Source: Candidatus Uhrbacteria bacterium
GTDB taxonomy: Bacteria > Patescibacteriota > Patescibacteriia > UBA9934 > GWF2-40-263
Assembly: GCA_003511125.1 (NCBI GenBank)
Contig: DOJV01000026.1
Location: 1 to 38,534 of the forward strand
Direction of reading: 5' to 3'
DNA length: 38,534 nucleotides
The notes under the pieces are model-generated. The model ran no database searches. It was not told the origin of the DNA and saw only the letters and a list, made by a program, of their open reading frames with translations. The position numbers were made by a program, and so were the translations under genes. Of this stretch, positions 1 to 8,537 are shown piece after piece (the first letter of the stretch is position 1; every line of letters begins with the position of its first letter).

Positions 1-1236
1 CTTACCGACACCATTATTTTTGCCAGTCTCCGCCCCTCAGACAAAACCATTGGCATGATGTCAATTCCTCGCGACTTAACTGTTCCGGTACCAAATGAAG
101 GTTGGCGAAAAATCAACGCGGTTAATGCTTTAGCCGAAACAAAAAAAACCGGCAGCGGCCCCGAGGCCACCAGTCAAGTTCTTGGTTCACTCTTAAATCA
201 AGAAATTAATTATTACATAAAAATTGATTTTGACGGTTTTGCCGAACTTATAGATGAACTCGATGGTATTGATATTTATGTCGAGCGCTCTTTTTCCGAT
301 CCGGAATATCCCATACTCGGTATGGAAGACGCCGTATGCGGAACTTTTGAGCAAACCGACGAAAACGGAGAAATCGTCGAGGTTGCCGATTACAGTTGCC
401 GTTTTGAAAATTTATCTTTTCAAGAAGGTTGGAATCAAATGGATGGCGACACGGCTTTAAAATACGTGCGCTCGCGCCACGGTACTAACGGCGAAGCTTC
501 TGACTTTGCCCGCAGCCGTCGTCAACAAAATCTTTTAGTCGCCCTTAAAGAGAAGATTCTCAGTCTGAATACTTTGCGCCACCCTTCAAGAATTTCCAGT
601 ATTTTCTCGGCTTTGGAAAAACATATTCAAACCAACCTTTCGGTTAGTGAACTTTTGGTCTTGGCTCGCGATTATAGCAAAATCGACACCGACAAAATCG
701 TTAATCAAGTTCTTGACACTTCCACCGGCTCCCCACTTTATGCCACCTCCATGAATGGAGCTTATGTTATTTTGCCCAAAAACGACGACTGGACACCGGT
801 TCAAAAATTGGCCGAAAATATTTTTTCGGGCACGGCAGCGAATGATGTTGTCGCCAGTACCACTACCATCCAACATTTTATAAAAATAGAAATTCAAAAC
901 GGCACCACAATTTCTGGTTTGGCTTTTCAAGCTTCACAAATTTTATCAGCTCAAGGTTTTGAAGTTCTAAAAATTGGTAATGCCGAGGAACGTAATTTTG
1001 AACACACTATAATTTACGATCTAACCAACGGTGAAAAAGCCAAGGAGTTAAAAAATTTACAAGAAATTCTAGAAGCCGAAGTAGCCATGTCAACAACCGG
1101 TTGGATTTATTCCAGTGAAGTCGTGCCCAAAGAAATTAGCGTGTCCGACGACCTCTATCAATCTAAAACCACCACTAATAACGTAGATTTTTTAGTCATC
1201 CTAGGCAACAGAAATGCCGATTTGGTAAGAAAGTAA
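1..1236 (+). CDS. LytR-CpsA-Psr (LCP) family protein, 5' truncated by window edge
   Basis: The frame is open from base 1 and begins with TDTIIFASLRPSDKTIGMMS followed by SIPRDL, the typical start of the LCP catalytic core, so the N-terminal membrane anchor lies upstream of the window. LCP enzymes transfer glycopolymers from lipid carriers to peptidoglycan outside the membrane. The conserved arginine-rich LCP segments are visible (KYVRSRHG, then DFARSRRQQ). The last ~110 residues (IEIQNGTTISGLA onward) look like a LytR_C domain. An ATG at 55 is internal to the domain and is not the real start. The downstream spacer holds a long inverted repeat before der. Family assignment is confident; the substrate cannot be told. 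Confidence 0.9.
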   Translation, partial: LTDTIIFASLRPSDKTIGMMSIPRDLTVPVPNEGWRKINAVNALAETKKTGSGPEATSQVLGSLLNQEINYYIKIDFDGFAELIDELDGIDIYVERSFSDPEYPILGMEDAVCGTFEQTDENGEIVEVADYSCRFENLSFQEGWNQMDGDTALKYVRSRHGTNGEASDFARSRRQQNLLVALKEKILSLNTLRHPSRISSIFSALEKHIQTNLSVSELLVLARDYSKIDTDKIVNQVLDTSTGSPLYATSMNGAYVILPKNDDWTPVQKLAENIFSGTAANDVVASTTTIQHFIKIEIQNGTTISGLAFQASQILSAQGFEVLKIGNAEERNFEHTIIYDLTNGEKAKELKNLQEILEAEVAMSTTGWIYSSEVVPKEISVSDDLYQSKTTTNNVDFLVILGNRNADLVRK

Positions 1237-1239
1237 GGT

Positions 1240-1297
1240 GTAAAAGCATAAAAGTGTAAAAAGGTAAATTTACATTTTTGCACTTTTACGCTTTTAC
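1240..1297. repeat. inverted repeat of 8-bp words between LCP gene and der
   Basis: Two 23-nt arms (1240-1262 and 1275-1297) are complementary except for one A.C mismatch and one wobble pair. Each arm is made of near-8-bp words of the GTAAAAGY type. It may end the LCP transcript or act as a leader structure for der. No classic T-tract follows it. Confidence 0.75.
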
Positions 1298-1311
1298 CCC
1301 ACACAAAACTT

Positions 1312-2676
1312 ATGTCAAAAATCCCTACCGTAGCTATTGTCGGACGAACCAATGTTGGTAAATCAACTTTGTTTAATCGACTAATCGAGGAACGCAAGGC
1401 TTTAACTTCAGTTATTGCCGGCACCACTCGCGATCGTAACGAGGCCGAAGTTTTTTGGTGTGGCCGAATTTTTAAAGTCGTAGATACCGGCGGTACGGAC
1501 AGTGATTTTGGAAAAGAAATCGAACAAGCCACTCGTGACCAAGTTTGGCGCGCCGCCGAAGACGCTGACTTAATTCTTTTTGTTACTGATCTTAAAACCG
1601 GCCCCCTGCCCCAAGAACGCGATTTGGCTCGAGCCCTTAAAAAAATCAACAAACCAATTATTGTCGTTGGCAACAAAGCCGAAACCCCAAATCTGGTAGC
1701 CTCGGTTCATTCTGCGGAATGGCGTTTGGTGGGTTTGGCTTCGCCAATAGCCGTCTCGGCCTTACGCGGTACCGGGGTTGGCGATTTGTTAGATTTAATC
1801 CATAAAGAATTGCGAAAAATCAAATGTCCACCAGTTCTTAAAAAAGCCGATGAAGAAATTACTCGAGTGGCAATCATCGGCCGGCCAAATGTTGGTAAGT
1901 CATCAATCGTTAACGCGGTGGTTGGCGAAGAGCGCGTTATTACCAGCCCCATGGCCCACACTACTCGCGAACCCATTGATACTTTGGTAGAAAAAAACAA
2001 GAAAAAATATTTATTAATCGACACGGCCGGCATGCGTAAAAGCGGCCGAGTTAGACAAGCCGGCGGCTTAGAAGCCTCGGGCGTGGCCAGAACCAAAGAA
2101 GCAGTTAAACGCGCCGACGTTGTTCTTTTGGTTCTTGATGCCGCCGAACAAATTGGCACGCAAGACAAATCCCTGGCCGGACTTTTAGAAAACTCAAATG
2201 CCGGAGTAATTATCGTGGCCAATAAATGGGACACTATTGAAAACAAGGGGCCAGAAACTTTAAACAAATACAAAAAATACGTTTCCGCCATTCTGCCTTT
2301 TATTTCTTGGGCACCGGTTATTTTTACTTCGGCTAAAACCGGGCAACGAATTGAACAAATTTTTGATCTAATCGACCAGGTTCAAACTTCGCGCCACTTG
2401 CAACTTACCGAAGAAGAATTAGAAAACTTCTTGCGTCAAGCTTTAACTCACCGTGGCCCAATCCGAGGCAAAATAAACAAACCACCAAAAGTCCTGGGCC
2501 TACGCCAAACCGGAACTTGTCCGCCGGCCTTTGCTGTTACCATTAAAGCCAGACGCGAAGACGCCATTAGTCAAAGCTATCTACGCTACATCGAAAACCG
2601 CCTCCACGAAAAACTTAATTTCGTGGGCACACCAGTAATTGTTAAAGCTAGACTGCCAAGAATTACAAGTGATTAA
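1312..2676 (+). CDS. der: ribosome biogenesis GTPase Der (EngA)
   Basis: Der is a tandem-GTPase protein that binds the 50S subunit during its assembly. Both G1 loops are visible (GRTNVGKS near residue 11 and GRPNVGKS near residue 190), with DTGG and DTAG G3 motifs, NKAE and NKWD G4 motifs, and a C-terminal KH-like domain over the last ~90 residues. At 454 aa it has the normal family length. The ATG at 1312 has no upstream Shine-Dalgarno, as for most core genes here. It is followed by a repeat-rich spacer and then pth, so the two genes may or may not share a transcript. Confidence 0.97.
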   Translation: MSKIPTVAIVGRTNVGKSTLFNRLIEERKALTSVIAGTTRDRNEAEVFWCGRIFKVVDTGGTDSDFGKEIEQATRDQVWRAAEDADLILFVTDLKTGPLPQERDLARALKKINKPIIVVGNKAETPNLVASVHSAEWRLVGLASPIAVSALRGTGVGDLLDLIHKELRKIKCPPVLKKADEEITRVAIIGRPNVGKSSIVNAVVGEERVITSPMAHTTREPIDTLVEKNKKKYLLIDTAGMRKSGRVRQAGGLEASGVARTKEAVKRADVVLLVLDAAEQIGTQDKSLAGLLENSNAGVIIVANKWDTIENKGPETLNKYKKYVSAILPFISWAPVIFTSAKTGQRIEQIFDLIDQVQTSRHLQLTEEELENFLRQALTHRGPIRGKINKPPKVLGLRQTGTCPPAFAVTIKARREDAISQSYLRYIENRLHEKLNFVGTPVIVKARLPRITSD

Positions 2677-2856
2677 AATTATTAAGTTGTTGGGTTATTA
2701 AGTGATTGGCTTATCAATCAGTAACCCAAACCACCACACAACTCAATCACTCCACCACTCAATCACTCCACCACTCAATCACTCCACCACTCAATCACTC
2801 CACCACTCAATCACTCCACCACTCAATCACTCAACAACTCCACCACTCCCACCACT
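2677..2856. repeat. 8/16-bp tandem repeat with inverted arm upstream of pth
   Basis: From 2743 to 2846 the sequence is a tandem array of 8-bp words, TCAATCAC and TCCACCAC alternating to give a 16-bp unit: five full 16-bp copies, then three more words. It ends ten bases before the pth start codon. Bases 2684-2740 form an imperfect hairpin (TTGGGTTA with TAACCC; TGATTG with CAATCA), and part of that arm is complementary to words of the array. The coding strand is C/A rich with no G from 2743 to the start codon. Confidence 0.9.
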
Positions 2857-3396
2857 ATGTGCCTCATAATCGGCCTGGGTAATCCCGGTAAAAAATACGA
2901 ACGCACTCGCCACAATGTCGGTTTTTTAGTTTTGGACGAATTAGCCACTTTGGCCGATGTAAAATTTAAAAACAAAAAAGATCTCTCGGGTCTGGTGGCT
3001 GAAACAAAAATCAACGGCCGTTCGGCCGAACTGTTGCAGCCGACAACTTTTATGAATCTCTCGGGTGAAGCCGTGGTCAAAGCCGCAAAATTCTGGCGCG
3101 TGCCCGAAAAAAAAATCACCGTAATTGTCGACGACGTCAACTTGCCGCTCGGCCAAATCAGAATCCGCGAAAAAGGTTCGGCTGGCGGGCACAACGGTCT
3201 ACGTTCGATCATTGAAAGATTAGACACTTCGGAAATCCGCCGCATTCGCATTGGTATCGGCCGGCCGCCGCGGCCGGAAATGGCTTTAGATAAATGGGTT
3301 TTGGAAAAACTAAATAAAGAAGATTGGAAAACCGTGGTCGAAGCCGCCCGCCAAGTTGCTAAAGATATTTTTGCCGGCCAAATTAAAATCGGCTGA
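2857..3396 (+). CDS. pth: peptidyl-tRNA hydrolase
   Basis: Pth cleaves peptidyl-tRNA released from stalled ribosomes and recycles the tRNA in the cytoplasm. The N-terminus IIGLGNPGKKYERTRHNVGF is diagnostic and includes the catalytic histidine in RHNVGF (residue ~20) and the substrate-binding asparagine. QPTTFMNLSGEAV and VDDVNLPLG with GGHNGLRSI complete the family signature. Its 179 aa is close to the usual length. The start ATG follows the 8-bp repeat array directly and has no Shine-Dalgarno. dprA begins five bases after its stop, so the two are probably co-transcribed. Confidence 0.97.
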   Translation: MCLIIGLGNPGKKYERTRHNVGFLVLDELATLADVKFKNKKDLSGLVAETKINGRSAELLQPTTFMNLSGEAVVKAAKFWRVPEKKITVIVDDVNLPLGQIRIREKGSAGGHNGLRSIIERLDTSEIRRIRIGIGRPPRPEMALDKWVLEKLNKEDWKTVVEAARQVAKDIFAGQIKIG

Positions 3397-3401
3397 AGAT
3401 T

Positions 3402-4517
3402 ATGGAAACCCGCGAACTAGGATATCTTCTCGCTTTAATGCGTTTTCCAAAATTCGGTCCGGTCCGCCTCGCCAAAATGCGAGGATTTTTTGTCTCCACG
3501 GAAGCAGCTTTCCGAGCCAATGCCGATGAATTACGGAACGCCGAACTCGATCCGAAAACCATCGAACAATTTATTTCCATCCGGGAAAAACTTTCTCCGG
3601 AAAAAGAACTCGAACTCTTGGTGCGCAGCGGCGCAAAAGTCGTTCCCTTCACCGACCCCGAATACCCGGAACTTTTAAAAGAGATTTACGATCCACCGGC
3701 GGCACTTTTTGTTCGCGGAAAATTACCCAGACAAAATTCCGTTAAACTCTCAGTGGTCGGCTCGCGCAAAGTTTCGTCATATGGAATTCGAGTGATCGAA
3801 AATTTAATCGAGCCAATAGCCAATGCTGGCGTGACTATTGTTTCGGGACTAGCTTTGGGCAGTGATGCCCTCGCTCATCGAGCAACACTTAAAGTTCGCG
3901 GCACGACCGTTGCCATTCTTGGCTCCGGCGTCAATAACGAAAATATTTTTCCGTCCGAAAATCGTCGGTTGGCTTTTGAAATTATCGAGAACGGCGGTGC
4001 TGTTATTTCTGAGTTCCCAATCGGCGCCCCACCACTCAAACAAAATTTTCCAATTCGCAATCGCGTTATTGCCGGCCTGGCCCACGGCACATTAATCATC
4101 GAAGCCGCCAAAACCTCGGGCTCGCTCATAACCGCCCGCGCCGCCTTGGAAGCCGGCCGCGAAGTTTTTGCCGTCCCTGGCCCAATCGATTCACTAACTT
4201 CAGAAGGCACCAACCAACTTCTCAAAAGCGGCGCTCATGTCGCAACCGAAGCCAACGATATCCTCTCAATTCTCGGCCTCGCGACTTCCAACGAACGCCC
4301 GACAGCCGAACCTGTCGTTCGCAGCCAACGACAACACCTTCCCGGCTCTGCCGCCGAAGCCGAACTTTTAAAAATTCTCTCGAACGAACCGATTCACATC
4401 GACGATCTGGCTCGAGCCCTCAACAAAAACATTTCCGAAATTTCTCATGTTCTGACTTTAATGGAAATGAAAGGTTCGGCCAGACATCTCGGAAGTTTGT
4501 ATTACACAATCGGATAA
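3402..4517 (+). CDS. dprA: DNA-processing protein DprA (Smf)
   Basis: DprA loads RecA on incoming single-stranded DNA during natural transformation. The Rossmann-like core is clear: VVGSRKVSSYG, SGLALGSDALAH, ILGSGVNNENIFP, then NFPIRNRVIAGL and the SGSLITARAALE segment. The C-terminal ~60 residues look like the DprA winged helix. Its length of 371 aa is typical. It starts 5 bp after pth, with no Shine-Dalgarno. Together with recO further along it suggests recombination and possibly DNA uptake ability, as in other CPR bacteria; the competence role is inferred. Confidence 0.95.
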   Translation: METRELGYLLALMRFPKFGPVRLAKMRGFFVSTEAAFRANADELRNAELDPKTIEQFISIREKLSPEKELELLVRSGAKVVPFTDPEYPELLKEIYDPPAALFVRGKLPRQNSVKLSVVGSRKVSSYGIRVIENLIEPIANAGVTIVSGLALGSDALAHRATLKVRGTTVAILGSGVNNENIFPSENRRLAFEIIENGGAVISEFPIGAPPLKQNFPIRNRVIAGLAHGTLIIEAAKTSGSLITARAALEAGREVFAVPGPIDSLTSEGTNQLLKSGAHVATEANDILSILGLATSNERPTAEPVVRSQRQHLPGSAAEAELLKILSNEPIHIDDLARALNKNISEISHVLTLMEMKGSARHLGSLYYTIG

Positions 4518-4738
4518 GCACCTTGACTAAAGAAAAAAAATAGCGCATCATCTGAAGCGTGTTTTAAGTCATGGAGTTATGGAGTCATGGAGCTATGGAG
4601 TCATGGAAAATTTTCTTTAATGATTCAAAATGTTCATTTTTTAAAACATGAACAACTTGAACATTTTAAACACTTGAACAAAAGAACTTTTTTCACTCCA
4701 CAACTCCACCACTTCAACGCTCCCAAAACTTCCCCCAC
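4518..4738. repeat. spacer with 8-bp word repeat and nested inverted repeats upstream of topA
   Basis: Bases 4568-4607 hold five 8-bp words (GTCATGGA, GTTATGGA, GTCATGGA, GCTATGGA, GTCATGGA). Toward topA the pyrimidine-rich words around 4694-4712 (ACTCCACAACTCCACCACT) are partly complementary to them. Between lie nested copies of AATGTTCA and TGAACATT. No gene or clear promoter is seen. The layout matches the spacers before der, pth, parB and recO. Confidence 0.8.
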
Positions 4739-6994
4739 ATGTCCTACTCATTAGTCATCGTCGAGTCTCCGGCGAAAGCCAAAACTATTTCCAAATTTTT
4801 AGGTAGCAAGTATAAAGTGCTTTCTTCTTTTGGTCATGTTCGCGATTTGCCTAAAAAAGAAATTGGTGTCGATGTCGAACACGGCTTTGTTCCCAAGTAC
4901 GTGGTCTCGCGCGAAAAAACCAAACAAGTTAAGGCCTTAAAAGACGCCGCCGCCAAAGCCGACGAAATTTTATTCGCAACTGACGAAGACCGAGAAGGAG
5001 AAGCAATTTCTTGGCACTTGGCGCAAATTCTAAAAGTTGAACCAGAAAAATTAAAACGCATTACTTTTCACGAAATCACCAAACGAGCCATCGACACAGC
5101 TTTGGAAAATCCACGCAAACTGGATCTTGATTTGGTTAATGCTCAACAAGCCCGACGTATTGTTGATCGTTTGGTGGGTTACGAACTTTCACCTTTTTTG
5201 TGGCGCAAGGTGCAAAAAGGTCTTTCGGCCGGTCGCGTGCAATCAGTTACCGTTCGACTAGTCGTCGAACGCGAACGCGAGCGCGACGCTTTTGTACCCC
5301 AAGATTTTTGGACTGTCGACGCACTTTTTAATAAAGAACAAATTTCTTTCCCAGGAAAACTTCATTCGATCGCCGGAAAAAAATTAGACAAACTCGGCAT
5401 TGCTTCCGAAGCAGAAGCCGGCCGAGTTCTCGAGGCTCTAAATGGCGGAAAATACGCGGTCACGAATGTCACCAAGAAAAAAATCAAACGCTCCCCGCCA
5501 CCACCGTTTACCACTTCGACTTTGCAACAAGAAGCCAACAACAAACTCGGCTTTGGCGCCAAAGAAACCATGTTCTTGGCCCAAAAACTTTACGAAGGCG
5601 TCGAGTTGCCCGGCCGCGGTTCAACAGCTCTTATTACTTACATGCGTACCGACTCGGTTAACTTATCCGATCTTTTTATAAATGAAACCAGAAATTTTAT
5701 CGCCGAAAAATTCGGCAACGAATATCAACTCCCCGAACCGCGCCGCTACAAAACCAAATCCAAAGGTGCCCAAGAAGCCCACGAAGCCATTCGCCCAACC
5801 GATATTAGTAACCGCCCCGAGGATTTAAAAGATGTTTTAGAAAAAAATCTTTGGAAAGTTTACGATCTTATTTGGCGCCGAGCCGCGGCCACTCAATTAC
5901 CAGAAGCCATTTTCGATTCCACCTCGGCCGATATCTCCACCAGCGAATATGTTTTCCGCGCCACCGGCTCATCCATTAATTTCCCCGGCTATCTAAAGGT
6001 CTACGAAGAAAAACAAAAAGAAACCATTTTGCCAAACCTAACCGAAGGCGACGCCGTGGCTTTAGAAAAACTTGAATCCAAAAAACACACCACCGAACCA
6101 CCGGCTCGATACTCTGATGCTACTTTGGTCAAAGCCCTCGAAGAACATGGCATCGGCCGTCCGTCCACCTACGCCCCAACCATCGGCACAATTATCGATC
6201 GCGGCTATGTCGAACGCGACGAAGCCAAAAAACTAAAACCGGCCTTGGTGGCCTATACCGTAACCGATCTTCTGGTCGAACATTTTCCCGATATCGTCGA
6301 TCTGGCTTTTACGGCCAAAATGGAAGAAGACTTAGACAAAATCGCCGAAGGCAAAACCGATTGGGTACCTGTTCTTTCTGATTTCTATGTGCCCTTCCAC
6401 AAAAATCTTTTAGACAAAGATAAGAACGTTAAAAAAACTAAACCCGAAGACAAAGAAACGGATTTTGTTTGCGAAAAATGCAATAAACCCATGGTTATTC
6501 GCAGTGGTCGCTTTGGCGAGTTTTTAGCCTGCACCGGTTACCCGGAATGTAAAAACACCAAACAGCTAACCCAAAAAGAAAACGGCGAGGTTGTGGTGGC
6601 CGAACCGGAAACTATCGACGAACCCTGCCCAACCTGTGGCGCACCCATGATGGTTAAACGCGGTCGTTTCGGTCCTTTTATCTCTTGCTCCAAATATCCG
6701 GAATGCAAAACCATTAAAAAAATTGAAAAAAAAACCGGAGTCACTTGCCCGGCCTGCAACCAAGGCGATATTGTTGAAAAAAGAGGCCGCAGTGGCAAAC
6801 CTTTCTTTGCCTGCAACAAGTATCCGGATTGCAAATTCGCTCTCTGGCAAAAACCGACTGGCGAAAAATGTCCGACCTGCAGTTCACTCATGACTTTTGC
6901 GGCCAAAGGCATGACCCAATGTTCAAACAAAGAATGTGGTTTTAAAAAAGAATTGGAAATCACAGAAACAAAAAACGAAAACCCTCAAGAATAA
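4739..6994 (+). CDS. topA: DNA topoisomerase I (type IA)
   Basis: It relaxes negative supercoils by transient single-strand cleavage. The Toprim domain begins at the N-terminus (VIVESPAKAKTI) and carries the acidic metal site in ATDEDREGE. The active-site tyrosine is residue 301 in ITYMRTDS. After residue ~575 there are four C4 zinc ribbons (CEKC, CPTC, CPAC, CPTC, each with a second cysteine pair), as in long bacterial TopA. Length is 751 aa. The ATG at 4739 gives the expected family start and lacks a Shine-Dalgarno. A double hairpin overlaps the stop codon. Confidence 0.97.
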   Translation: MSYSLVIVESPAKAKTISKFLGSKYKVLSSFGHVRDLPKKEIGVDVEHGFVPKYVVSREKTKQVKALKDAAAKADEILFATDEDREGEAISWHLAQILKVEPEKLKRITFHEITKRAIDTALENPRKLDLDLVNAQQARRIVDRLVGYELSPFLWRKVQKGLSAGRVQSVTVRLVVERERERDAFVPQDFWTVDALFNKEQISFPGKLHSIAGKKLDKLGIASEAEAGRVLEALNGGKYAVTNVTKKKIKRSPPPPFTTSTLQQEANNKLGFGAKETMFLAQKLYEGVELPGRGSTALITYMRTDSVNLSDLFINETRNFIAEKFGNEYQLPEPRRYKTKSKGAQEAHEAIRPTDISNRPEDLKDVLEKNLWKVYDLIWRRAAATQLPEAIFDSTSADISTSEYVFRATGSSINFPGYLKVYEEKQKETILPNLTEGDAVALEKLESKKHTTEPPARYSDATLVKALEEHGIGRPSTYAPTIGTIIDRGYVERDEAKKLKPALVAYTVTDLLVEHFPDIVDLAFTAKMEEDLDKIAEGKTDWVPVLSDFYVPFHKNLLDKDKNVKKTKPEDKETDFVCEKCNKPMVIRSGRFGEFLACTGYPECKNTKQLTQKENGEVVVAEPETIDEPCPTCGAPMMVKRGRFGPFISCSKYPECKTIKKIEKKTGVTCPACNQGDIVEKRGRSGKPFFACNKYPDCKFALWQKPTGEKCPTCSSLMTFAAKGMTQCSNKECGFKKELEITETKNENPQE

Positions 6995-7042
6995 TCTTGA
7001 GGGTTGTTGATCCGGGGTCTAATGACTCTGGATCATTTTTTT
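6980..7042. terminator. tandem hairpins ending topA and the convergent 7033 gene
   Basis: The first hairpin pairs AACCCTCAAG (6980-6989) with CTTGAGGGTT (6996-7005) and overlaps the topA stop. The second pairs 7009-7019 with 7024-7034 (11 bp with two wobbles, loop TAAT) and is followed by a run of seven T. It also overlaps the stop of the minus-strand gene. Confidence 0.85.
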
Positions 7043-8394
7043 AAATACTGATCGGTTTTACTTTTAAGCCACTTGGCGTCTTCTTCACGAGCTTCTTTGC
7101 TGGTTTTAAATTTCTTAATCCAAGGCGCGGTTTTTTTCAAAACCCAGGAAAAAAGATCTTCGGTAGTATCGCCAACAGCGTTGCCTAGCCAATTCACTGG
7201 CTTAAGACCGAGTTCGAGGGCGGTTATTGCCAGCCCACCGGTAAACAAAAGGGCGGTTTTTCCAAAAGTCGCGGGAGCATCGACCAACGAGGCTTTTAAG
7301 GCCCGTTCGGTAACACTGTTGTCTTCACCAAAAGCATCGACCCGGCGAACTAAAGCTCGCAAGCGCGCGTCTTGGACGGTTTGGGAACCGTCCCAATAAT
7401 TCCTTTTTTCACGAACCAGACTTGGCAAATCCCCATGAGGGCCGCGCAATAAATGTCTAAAACTACCAACCACCGGAACCAAATCCCAGCCAGTATGAAT
7501 TGGCAATTCCCTGACACCAATCGCCGGCTGACCCAAAAATCGCCCGTTACCATTTTTGTCGTATTGATTAACCATGCGATCTTGTCTGGCCAAAATCCTT
7601 TCTTTCCAAGCTCGACGATAAGCCATTTCTCCGCCGATGCCATCGTACAAACCCCGACCGGTCGCTACCTCGAATTTTCGAGCGGCTTCGCTCATTAATG
7701 GTTCTAAAGTTTTTTCCGCAGCCAAAAAAGTTTCAGAAAGCTTATCTTCTAACTTAATATACTTTTTGCGAACCTCCCAAAATTCTTGAGTACCCCAATC
7801 TTTTCTGATTTGAGCCAGGCCCGCTTGATATTCTTTTCTGGCTTTAGCTTCTTTTTCTAAAGCCAGACCGGCGCCGGTTTTTTCCCATTTGGTTTTGTTG
7901 TCGCCCACCATCACCTCGACTTGTCGACCCCGATGCCCGGCCCGCAAAATCTCGCGAACCAAAAAAGGCAAATCTCTTGGCCGCAAATTTTCCGGAACCG
8001 AAACCTTACCTGACTCTGGATCGGTATCAAGTCTTGAACCGGGGATTAATTTAACTTCCCTTTCGCCAATAGTCTGCAAAAGATCTTGAAAACCTGTTCC
8101 GACTTTAACCAAAACCAAAGTTTCTCCATTGCGACCACGGCCCAACTTAACTTCTTTTTCTTCCGGTTCTCGCGCTTGATCCATAACCGCGGCGAGATCT
8201 TCAGTCCGAGCCCTGGTCTCGATAATTTTTCTGGCGGTCTCGGCAACTTCTCTTACTCGTTTCCTTTCTTTTTGTTCAGCAGTGGTTTGTTCTCTGGCCT
8301 CGCGGGCCGCGGTTTCTTCGGGGGTTTCTGGTTTTTTCTTCTTTTTTTTCTTATCCCTTCTTTCACCAGAATTTGAAGATCTTTCTCTAGCCAT
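7033..8394 (-). CDS. conserved-type hypothetical protein, charged N-terminus and hydrophobic C-terminal segment
   Basis: I do not recognise a family. The 453-aa product begins with ~70 very basic and acidic residues (runs of K and alternating E/R/A), likely disordered or coiled coil. A globular middle follows. Near residue 390 an uninterrupted hydrophobic stretch (TALLFTGGLAITALEL) could be one membrane helix or a buried amphipathic helix. The C-terminal tail is again lysine rich. Its own promoter lies 25 bp upstream and the gene is convergent with topA. Codon use resembles the core genes, so it appears native rather than recently acquired. Confidence 0.75.
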   Translation of the reverse strand: MARERSSNSGERRDKKKKKKKPETPEETAAREAREQTTAEQKERKRVREVAETARKIIETRARTEDLAAVMDQAREPEEKEVKLGRGRNGETLVLVKVGTGFQDLLQTIGEREVKLIPGSRLDTDPESGKVSVPENLRPRDLPFLVREILRAGHRGRQVEVMVGDNKTKWEKTGAGLALEKEAKARKEYQAGLAQIRKDWGTQEFWEVRKKYIKLEDKLSETFLAAEKTLEPLMSEAARKFEVATGRGLYDGIGGEMAYRRAWKERILARQDRMVNQYDKNGNGRFLGQPAIGVRELPIHTGWDLVPVVGSFRHLLRGPHGDLPSLVREKRNYWDGSQTVQDARLRALVRRVDAFGEDNSVTERALKASLVDAPATFGKTALLFTGGLAITALELGLKPVNWLGNAVGDTTEDLFSWVLKKTAPWIKKFKTSKEAREEDAKWLKSKTDQYLKK

Positions 8395-8418
8395 AAAAAT
8401 TTTATTTAAGATAAGAAT

Positions 8419-8447
8419 ATTTTAGCACAAAAAACCAAAACCGTAAA
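8419..8447 (-). promoter_or_regulatory. sigma70-type promoter for the 7033-8394 gene
   Basis: On the minus strand TTTACG (8442-8447) is followed by a 17-bp spacer and TAAAAT (8419-8424), 24 bp before the ATG. No Shine-Dalgarno follows. Confidence 0.6.
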
Positions 8448-8497
8448 AAAGTCTACACCCCGCTCTAACTACTATCAGCCCCCACCTGGCCAGCCCC

Positions 8498-8526
8498 TTT
8501 ACACAACTCCTCTTCTTTACTAAGCT
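8498..8526 (+). promoter_or_regulatory. sigma70-type promoter for rel
   Basis: TTTACA (8498-8503), a 17-bp spacer and TAAGCT (8521-8526) lie 11 bp before the rel ATG. The transcript would have a leader of only a few bases and no Shine-Dalgarno. Confidence 0.6.
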
Positions 8527-8537
8527 AAAGAAAGACT

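Noticed and set aside
2743..2846. Possible CRISPR array
   Set aside because: The units are contiguous 8/16-bp words without spacers and no cas genes are in the window.
5362..5571. Minus-strand frames inside topA and other core genes
   Set aside because: They are short antisense shadows of genes with complete family motifs and have no start signals.
8395..8537. Small gene in the divergent spacer before rel
   Set aside because: Only two opposing promoters are seen; no frame with a start signal.
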